A DNA stretch of 29,123 nucleotides. It comes from Priapulus caudatus (lineage: Eukaryota > Priapulida > Priapulimorpha > Priapulimorphida > Priapulidae). The position numbers and the translations under genes are program-made. Under the pieces are notes generated by a model. The model saw nothing but the letters and a program-made list of their open reading frames with translations. It was not told the DNA's origin and searched no databases. The stretch covers positions 1 to 29,123 of the forward strand of contig NW_014577400.1 in assembly GCF_000485595.1 (NCBI RefSeq), given 5' to 3'. Within the stretch, counting starts at the first letter, position 1; every line of letters begins with the position of its first letter. Shown here piece after piece: positions 22,546-29,123 of the stretch.

Positions 22546-22901
22546 TTTCTACAAAAATCTCACTTTCTATGGGCTTGCAATCCTATATTAGCTTGCTGCT
22601 ACTTGTTTAAAGAAACTATTTCAGCAAAGGCACCAGTTATGCATATTTAAGCATGGAAGTTATGCAGCCACACTAATATTTTCTCAGATATCACAAACTA
22701 TTCTGCGTGATGTGCGTGACAGCTGTGTGCTAGGCTACTAACAAGTTTTGATGTATACTTCACACTTTAGATTTTTTGTAGAATACTATAAGTTTGATCA
22801 AAGTTATATCTGTTGAACTAGCTATCCAGTACCAATATAATATGATCACTCACCTGCATACATCACCTGCACTGCTAGAAACCTCTTCTGAAGTGAGCAA
22901 C
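22546..22901. other. Spacer, no supported feature
   Basis: AT-rich sequence between the Helitron and the foldback, with no ORF or repeat that I can support. Confidence 0.5.
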
Positions 22902-23082
22902 ATCCTCCCAAGTATGTGACTCCTGTGACACTATTCTGTGACTCGCGTTAACTTTTTCTCCATGGATCATAACATTTCAGTCATCAAAATTCTGATGACC
23001 CTAACATTTGTTAACGCTATGAGCTACTATCGTACTCGAGTCACAGAATAGTGTCATGCGAATCACATACTTAAGGAGGATA
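22902..23082. repeat. Imperfect foldback with arms of about 45 bp
   Basis: The left arm atcctcccaagtatgtgac, then gacactattctgtgactcg, pairs with the right arm cgagtcacagaatagtgtc, then cacatacttaaggaggat. The centre contains a smaller palindrome, tcatcaaaattctgatga, and inverted gttaac boxes. Ends and target duplication are unclear, so it is probably an older MITE than the three TAG/CTA palindromes. Confidence 0.8.
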
Positions 23083-23796
23083 TTCACGCAAGTGTAATAC
23101 CGTCGAAAGACAGAGAAGTAAATATACATGAATAAGCTATTGTTCTATTTTGGTATACAGGCCAGCTGTGTAAAGTTATAACGCTGGACGAGACAGTGGT
23201 AGAATTAGCCAATTACAGACGGTAACGTAGAACGGACTGACCACAAACAATAGGTAGGCATGTCTACCTATGTGGGTATATAACCGCGCGTTCGACTAAA
23301 GAGAGGATCGAAGAGAGAGTCAAACAGAGAGATTGTATAATATACCAGATTGGTTAGAGCCGGCTACGATACAGCAATAACCTCGTAAGTTTGTGATGTT
23401 ACTCGCGCACATCCACTGTACGCGTTCGCCCCGCTATGGGCGTATGCATAGTTAATGCAGAACAATTAAAGAGATAACTGGATACGTACATCATAGTCGT
23501 TATGTTCTTTATAACCTGTATTTAAATAGATGCTAGCAAAGGGTGTAATACAACACACTCACGTGTAACCACTATTACGATCACGGGTAGAAATAGACTT
23601 CCCTATACTGGAACCGTTTGCACTGAGGGCGTGACGGGGGTATATCCGACCTAAAATATCAAGTACAGACCTTCTGTTTGTCAATATCGCTTTCCGAAGA
23701 CTTTATCTCCGTTTCAGAACTTTGTTTTCATGCAATAATTCATCCTGTAAGAGTAACTTCGATATTTTTTGTCATATTGGACTGATTTATCGATCG
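23083..23796. other. Noncoding segment with promoter-like features, possible solo LTR
   Basis: Contains TATATAA at 23277-23283 followed by a purine-rich gagaggatcgaagagagag stretch, and GTGTAATAC at both 23092-23100 and 23542-23550. This arrangement would suit an LTR, but no clean TG...CA limits with a 4-6-bp duplication could be found. Confidence 0.3.
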
Positions 23797-23937
23797 ACCA
23801 ATGAAATTCACTTCCGGTAGTTTCGGATTCACTCGGAAATAATAATTCGAAATAATAATAGATGGCGCGGACTAGCTACCATGTTTCCTGTTGAACATCG
23901 GAAATAGCTAAAGTAACTGGAAGTGATTTTCATTGGT
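23797..23937. repeat. Degenerate inverted repeat (ACCAATGAAA-CACTTCC arms)
   Basis: The left arm accaatgaaattcacttccg and the inverted right arm accaatgaaaatcacttcca flank about 90 bp of AT-rich sequence. Likely a decayed MITE; no target duplication seen. Confidence 0.65.
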
Positions 23938-24138
23938 TGACAAATGTGAATGAAGAACATTTTGTTTTGATGTTTATATTTACCATTAGGTTAACAACTT
24001 GATATATTCTATGTTGCGGCCGCTAACAGGACATCATATATAGCGTGCATGCACGTAGATAAATGATTCAAGTTCAGATTAAAGTAAGTTCCACGCAATA
24101 GGATTGTATATATCGGGCGCATATTATTACTTATAAGT

Positions 24139-24210
24139 GCCACCTCCAAACTGGAGGTGGCTTTCCGTGATTGAGATAGACACGGCCGCAGACCCCATTA
24201 CTGGGGTCTG
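24139..24210. repeat. Two consecutive perfect short hairpins
   Basis: 24139-24161 is GCCACCTCC-aaact-GGAGGTGGC (9-bp stem, 5-nt loop). 24189-24210 is CAGACCCCA-ttac-TGGGGTCTG (9-bp stem, 4-nt loop). They are 27 bp apart and are followed by CTAG at 24223-24226. They may be RNA structure or transposon-end structure. Confidence 0.75.
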
Positions 24211-24394
24211 TGTCAACTCGGACTAGGGCTATAGAGGGTTCAGCGATTTTTCATATTACACACAATGCAACGCCGCCGGCCATGACGATTACAGAAACCA
24301 GCTCAGGCATGGTACAAGTACATTGAGCAACGCACTGTTCTCTGCTCATTTTATTCGCCTATTAAAAAGTTAGACCAAACCCAAATAGGCTAAA

Positions 24395-24571
24395 ATGTTT
24401 ATTATTAAAAGGAAATCCATCACAACGCCGCTCTCCTGCGGTGTTGTCAACTGCAGCAATCGGTATCAGAGAGAGCCACACAGCTTTTTTAGGCTGCCTA
24501 GCGTGATCACAACACAAGGTAAAGTGACGAGAGACAAGGCGGACCACAGCCGTTTGGAGCATTTTCAATAA
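24395..24571 (+). pseudogene. THAP-like zinc-finger N-terminal fragment
   Basis: A 58-codon frame from ATG 24395 encodes a Cys-x4-Cys pair (CGVVNC at residues 15-20) followed by SFFRLPSVITTQG. This matches the start of THAP-type C2CH DNA-binding domains, where the first cysteines are followed by a Ser-Phe-x-Arg-x-Pro block. After CAAG comes GTAAAG, a plausible splice donor near 24521; otherwise the frame ends at 24571. The second Cys-His pair and the AVPTIF box are absent. THAP domains are common in host genes and in P-type and other transposases of invertebrates. Either an isolated first exon or a broken fragment; the domain call is moderate. Confidence 0.45.
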
Positions 24572-24739
24572 AAAAGCAATGCTGAATAAACACGAAATGT
24601 ATTTACTACCAATGTCTTAATGTTTCTCTACTCCCTTTCGCCTAGTATTGCCGATAATTACCTGTAAATTGCGGTCAAATGCTCCTCTGCAATACACAGG
24701 TACACCGCACGCACGGTGCACGCCGCTACACATTTACAC

Positions 24740-25096
24740 TTATATACATATATCGGCGGCATCCAGTAGGCAGCCGTTTGAGTGGGGGTGGTGATTTCTC
24801 TTGCACTCTTCATAAAATAGCACCGAGGCAACATGTGAACAGAATTCACCAAGCCCGGATTTACAATTACAGTATGCTGACATGATGCCTGTCCCATTTA
24901 TCTCATCGTGACTCATGCACGGATAGAGAGATGCAGGCCCCTCCCTACGTTGTGCAAAACGGGCGCGCCCGCCACGTTTGGGAAAACTCCCCCCACGTTT
25001 CAATCGTTGCGTCACGTTTAAATTACCTCCGCCCCGATTAAATTGGACCACAATAAAAGTTTGACAGCGCAGGAATCGATCGTCAAGAATTCCCAT
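24740..25096 (-). pseudogene. SWIM zinc-finger domain fragment
   Basis: The minus-strand ORF of 118 codons contains SAYCNCKSGLGEFCSHVA followed by a SVLFYEE segment. This is a clear SWIM motif, Cys-x-Cys-x7-Cys-x-His (residues 76, 78, 86, 88; about 24871-24833). SWIM domains bind zinc. This GLGExCSHVA subtype is frequent in invertebrate proteins of transposon or host-domesticated origin, sometimes with YqaJ-type nuclease domains; no such domain is visible here. The first about 55 codons look noncoding, so the real exon may begin near 24930. The ORF ends shortly after the motif. It lies convergent to the THAP-like fragment, so the two are not one gene. Probably a gene or element fragment. Confidence 0.6.
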
Positions 25097-25164
25097 TCGA
25101 CCAGGCCCACAGACGCGTGTATTTTTACGGTACCACTAATGCGTAAACGTCCTACACTACGCAT

Positions 25165-25805
25165 CAGGCCTCGAATTAAGCGACAAGAGGGGCAAGGCAA
25201 TTTTTTGGGGGCATGTGAGAAATTGCAATGAATTTTCTCTAAAATGGATGGGCACCGAAGCAATTTTAAAAGGCATCAAGGCAACTCTCACAATTTGAGA
25301 AGGGCACCAAGGCCATTGTTATGGAAAACTGTGTCATCGTATGAATTCTACTAAAATTTCTCTAAATTTACTGCACTTAGCAAGCTACACACCGTACAGA
25401 TCACTGGCCATTCTTGCGCGAGCGTCGTTTCCCGCGCTTTAAATCGCACGCGGGCCGAGTCCGGGCGTGCAGCATTTCAATATTCGTGTTCTACCACGGG
25501 CATACACAGGTGCACTATTTATCGATCGTCTACTGGCAGCGGTTGGCAGCAATACCACGTTATTGTTTTTGCCGCCGGGTGGACTGGTATCCGGCCTCAC
25601 GCTCTGCTAGAGAATGTACACGCTCTGCGACAAACAGTGCGGCCGCGAACCAGTCTAGCCAGAGGCAGAGGCACCGACGGAAATTACAGAAAAGGGCAAG
25701 GCAGGTCACTGCCGTCGGTCGGGTTGGATTTTCAGGGGCAGTACGGCGATTGATAGGGGCACCGCCGGCAATTGCCGTCGGTGCCGTCGGTTAATTCGAG
25801 CCCTG
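25165..25805. mobile_element. hAT-type non-autonomous element, 641 bp, 8-bp target duplication
   Basis: The left end CAGGCCTCGAATTAAGCGAC and the inverted right end CAGGGCTCGAATTAACCGAC are flanked by perfect copies of CTACGCAT (25157-25164 and 25806-25813). Eight-bp duplications and CAGGG-type ends are diagnostic of hAT transposons. Both flanks are loaded with GGCACC/GGCAAGGC subterminal repeats (for example gggcaccgaagcaatttt and gggcaccaaggccattg at left, and ggcaccgccggcaattgccg at right). The 126-codon ORF inside (25414-25794) has no BED finger or RNase-H-fold motif, so the element depends on a transposase supplied elsewhere. Confidence 0.92.
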
Positions 25806-25813
25806 CTACGCAT

Positions 25814-26614
25814 GCACTGCAGACCACACACAAGTACAAACAGCCACCCTGACACTAACTATAAACCGACTCGGCTATCTTATATATACAAGTACCTCAA
25901 ATACCGGCTATGGTGTGGTGGCGATTTTACGCATTACGGTAAAAAAACACGCCCCCCGGACCTCTTTAGTTTCACCTCCCCCCCTCTCCCCTGTTTCAAT
26001 TTCATCCTGGGGAGAACCCTGAGATGGTATAATCAGAGACTGGGAGTGCATAACACGTGCTCGGATAACGTAGATGGTACTCTCACTGTTCACATGATAG
26101 ATGTAGACTGATACACTGGTCACTAACCCCTTTTGTGGTTCTGAAAGTCCTTGAGAGTATAAAATGGACTCGGCTAGAATGTTAGGTAGTCAATTCACGA
26201 GACCCTAATAAGTACGTGATGGGCACAAGTTGTGGTCCTCGCTCCATTCTCGTAAGAGTGTCGATTCCCAATGCACCCAATTTTCTCGATATAGCGTGCT
26301 TTGGCTACGTTGTCTAGTGAATCAAAGTACTTGTCCATACTACGTACACTTCAGACAGTTGGGTGAAATTTCTGAACACTCGCGATGTAAACAAACTCAA
26401 GTCCATGAACATATGTGTTGCGTGCAATCTCGCGACGCTAATAAGCCCTGTGAAACCTGACAGGTCTGTGTAATGTCATTGAACTCTAGCGGAGCACCCC
26501 AACCCACGCTGATAAACCTGTCCCGAAAAATCGGTATCCACCTACTGCTAATATCTATTGCAATAATAACACTATACTATAGCTAATGTAAAATCAGTTG
26601 ATTGTGCAAATCGG
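25814..26614. other. Spacer, no supported gene
   Basis: Short ORFs only, with no recognisable domain, repeat or RNA gene. Confidence 0.5.
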
Positions 26615-26623
26615 CAGATTACA

Positions 26624-26721
26624 TAGACTGGTACTCGCTCGCACCTCTCGGCTTAGTTACTCGATGGATGCATGGGCCCAACATGTAACTAAGCCGAGAG
26701 GTGGGAGCAAGTACCAGTCTA
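26624..26721. mobile_element. Near-perfect palindromic MITE, 98 bp, 9-bp target duplication
   Basis: The left arm TAGACTGGTACTCGCTCGCA, continuing ccTCTCGGCTTAGTTAC, is mirrored by GTAACTAAGCCGAGAGGT, then GAGCAAGTACCAGTCTA. Arms of about 37 bp differ at only two positions around a 23-bp centre. Perfect CAGATTACA copies lie at 26615-26623 and 26722-26730. Same TAG...CTA termini and 9-bp duplication as the elements at 8455 and 26854. Confidence 0.92.
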
Positions 26722-26853
26722 CAGATTACACGCCATACATGTTCGCTCTTTTTGTAACCGGTATGGCCGGCGGCACGGGATTGCAGGTAATATTGCTATT
26801 TTTAGTCCAAGTCGCGGAACGCTCTATAGATTATACTATAGTAATAGTTACTA

Positions 26854-27172
26854 TAGACCGAATAATTCTGTCCCATATAACCTTTTTTATATTTTGGTGA
26901 GAGTTATTGGGACAGAACAGGGTTCATTGAAATTTCGTGAGATCGCATGCAAACTGCATGCACTGCGAATGCCGTACGCCGTACTGCCATACGCCGCTAT
27001 TGGCGCGAAAAAACCGGTAGTTTTTTTTTTGCGCCAATAGCGGCGTATGGGCCGCATTCTCAGCGCATGCATTTTGCATGCGATCTCACAAAATTTCAAT
27101 GAACCCCATTCTGTCCCAATAACCCTCACCAAAATATAAAAAAGGTTATATGGGACAGAATTATTCGGTCTA
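26854..27172. mobile_element. Palindromic MITE, 319 bp, long arms and 9-bp target duplication
   Basis: Starts TAGACCGAATAATTCTGTCC and ends with its exact complement. The arms extend about 150 bp through tcccatataacctttttta, a gggacagaa block, catgcaaactgcatgc/gcatgcattttgcatgc and gccgctattggcgc to a small centre near 27013-27025. Perfect TAGTTACTA copies lie at 26845-26853 and 27173-27181. The high arm identity indicates recent insertion or arm homogenisation. Confidence 0.93.
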
Positions 27173-27181
27173 TAGTTACTA

Positions 27182-28571
27182 GAGGTAGGCTCTCGTAATA
27201 CTATGAGAATATTTTCGAGGATTTTTCATTCTCGGAACTTTCCGATGTTTCTGTCAACGGTTTACGAGTGGAAGTTAATGTTAAGACTAATTTTGTTTCT
27301 GACAACGGGCCCTTGGCTACGCCACTGCCTAATAGTACTATTAGTATTAGTAGTAATAGTAATACCTACGTTAACACGTGATATTCTCGTCCGAGCATCG
27401 ACACCTGTTCGATATGCGCTATTCGTCCGAAGCAGTTGTTTGATGTTGGCGTGCCGCAGGCGCACGTCTCTTAGTGCCGAGATTAGGCTAAAGTGTGAAG
27501 GGGGTCTGGCTGTTTTCCCCCAGCCAATTTTTAAAATCTAGGCGCTCTAAATTTTTATTATATTTATATTAATTAGCTATTATTTTTGGCCCTTTAGGCT
27601 TTTTGCCTTGCGTTTTGCCTACGCAGCCCTACGCGCCTCTGTGAGCCCTGCATGCATGCGTTGCATATGTAGTTATAGCCACATAGATAGTGTTTGGTAC
27701 TACTTCGCCATATTAAGTGCCAAACCGAGCCGACTTAATATTAGTGGTATTTTAGACTGTGTGTAGTAATTTGACTTAGAGTTAGGTTAGAGTTAAATAA
27801 TTCCCCCCGCCACCCGCATGGCTTCTACGCCGGAAACCGGGCCGCTAGCCCTCTCCAGCTACTGCATCGCCGGGACGAACATCCACTCAACAGTGATTCG
27901 CGCGACTCGCGTACACGCATGCATGCGCAACGGACCCGCTCTGGCTGATTGCGAAAATCCTTACCATATATGCCCTGCTTTCCGTCTACTCTTTTCATCT
28001 CCGTGCCTCTTTCGCTCATCTCTCTCTCTCACCTCTCTCCTTTCGACACGACCTCTAGCTAGCTCTCTTCTCTCTCTCTCTCTCACGCATACACACGCCC
28101 ATACACATCTCCCTCTCTCTCACACACCACACACCACACTCGCAATCAGCAGATTCGTTGCGCAATCATTGCGTGTCACGTGTACGCAAGATCACTGTGT
28201 AAGATGGATGTCCGGACGCGTAGCCTAGGCGGCTCCTCGTCGCCGAACCGGTCGGTAGCCACGGCCTAAATAATTAGTGGTACTGGTGGGCTCTAGATTG
28301 TGGTTAGTCTTAGAGTAGGTTGGCAGAGTAGGCGACTTCTAGCTAGCATTATATCAACATTTATGTACATACAACATGTGCAGCGCATGCGCAGCAACTG
28401 CTCGACGAATAGCGCCCTACAAACAGGTTCCATCCGGACGGACTACTCCACGTCACTACCTACTACTACTAGTACTAATCGGTCCGACACTCGCGCTAGG
28501 GCCTGGCATACCTCCCAACTCCCATTGGTGATACAAATATAGTCATTTTTTACATAAACGTTCTAAGAGTT
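27182..28571. other. Spacer with no supported gene
   Basis: Holds a tagta-rich tract near 27330-27362 and a CT-rich microsatellite at 28018-28140. The 112-codon ORF at 27203-27541 and the 136-codon ORF at 27818-28228 overlap these low-complexity tracts and show no domain. Confidence 0.5.
28018..28140. repeat. (CT)n / (CA)n-rich microsatellite
   Basis: Repeated ctctctct stretches grading into cacacaccacacaccacac. Confidence 0.9.
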
Positions 28572-28614
28572 GTTAGGCGTTAGGATTAGGGTAGTGTAGG
28601 GTTAGGGTTAGGGT
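28572..28614 (+). repeat. Interstitial telomere-like TTAGGG tract
   Basis: Perfect TTAGGG at 28586-28591, 28602-28607 and 28608-28613, with variants gttaggcg, ttagga and tgtaggg before and between them. It is internal and short, so it is not a chromosome end. Confidence 0.85.
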
Positions 28615-29123
28615 CACAATGCAACCATAAAAGGAATTATTAAAACAGGAGTTCAGGCACTCGTGATCTTAATCAACAATAGGATTTGGGAGTAATAGCC
28701 CTAGCTGCGAGTTGGTCCGACGGACTAGCTCTAGCGACAAAAGCGCGAATGTAACTGTATTGCGACTATCAAATCATAACCTTCGACTATATAATAGCGG
28801 AATGCCAATCAATGTTCTCAGTCACATCCACTCAATCAAAATACCTGACTATTTAATTTTGTATTTTTCTTACAGTCCTTTTGCATTTGAGCATTCCTTG
28901 TTTTCTTTGTTTGGAGCTAATAAGATGGCGATAATTTTAGCGCCAACCGTGTCCACTCCGGGAAGTGACTCGGATACGCCACTTGATCTCCCTATAATAT
29001 AATATTCTATTATAGAGATTAATTATATTATAGACGATTAATATAGAATAAAGAACGAGTTATATAGAATTAGATAGAGATTAATTATTGAGATCAGGCT
29101 ATACGCACGCGCCGACGCCGTGT
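28615..29123. other. AT-rich spacer, no supported gene
   Basis: The 96-codon ORF at 28712-29002 shows no domain. The tract 28993-29095 is rich in tatagatta-like iterations. Nothing else is supportable. Confidence 0.5.

Noticed and set aside
22902-23082. Fourth member of the TAG/CTA palindrome set
   Set aside because: Its ends do not start TAG and no 9-bp duplication was found.
25414-25794. 126-codon ORF as a hAT transposase
   Set aside because: It lacks BED, RNase-H-fold and dimerisation motifs and lies in the repeat-rich interior of a non-autonomous element.
27203-27541. 112-codon ORF with a hydrophobic run
   Set aside because: The hydrophobic run is encoded by a low-complexity tagtatta tract; no start context or homology recognised.
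28572-28614. Chromosome end
   Set aside because: The tract is about 43 bp, partly degenerate, and followed by 500 bp of ordinary sequence.

Overview
The window looks like genomic DNA from an animal, most likely an aquatic invertebrate. It has spliced genes with GT-AG introns, metazoan polyadenylation signals, PIF/Harbinger, hAT and Helitron DNA transposons, LINE and LTR retroelement relics, and abundant GTGC-type microsatellites. The species cannot be resolved from sequence alone. Only two host genes are recognised with confidence, and both are partial. The rest is intergenic or intronic DNA dense in mobile elements. | Layout: 1-2519 (-) is a decayed LTR-retrotransposon gag-pol whose gag, zinc-knuckle, protease and reverse-transcriptase landmarks are in the expected order. 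3035-4452 (+) holds the last four coding exons of a Rab2 GTPase, followed by a poly(A) signal. 4700-14127 has no recognisable gene; it carries microsatellites, a palindromic MITE with a 9-bp target duplication (8455-8643) and a cluster of ATAAG-type repeats. 14128-14761 (-) holds the last two coding exons of a purine nucleoside phosphorylase. 14918-15655 is a very degenerate 20-21-bp tandem array. | 15737-21221 is a PIF/Harbinger element bounded by 37-bp inverted ends and a TTA duplication. A Myb/SANT-like accessory gene (+) faces a DDE transposase relic (-), and between them lie a LINE fragment, an 87-bp minisatellite, one undetermined base and a second copy of the element's own left end. A MITE abuts the right end (21225-21498). 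A small Helitron follows (22103-22545), then a large foldback (22902-23082), a degenerate inverted repeat, two neat hairpins, a THAP-like fragment (+) and a SWIM-like fragment (-). A 641-bp hAT-type MITE (25165-25805) has a perfect 8-bp target duplication. Two palindromic elements (26624-26721 and 26854-27172) repeat the architecture of the one at 8455: 5'-TAG termini and perfect 9-bp target duplications. An interstitial TTAGGG tract lies at 28572-28614. | The main points for follow-up are the set of three near-perfect palindromic elements with TAG/CTA ends and 9-bp duplications, the Harbinger element carrying a duplicate of its own left end, and the hidden 20-bp array. I found no prokaryotic operon, CRISPR array or defence system.
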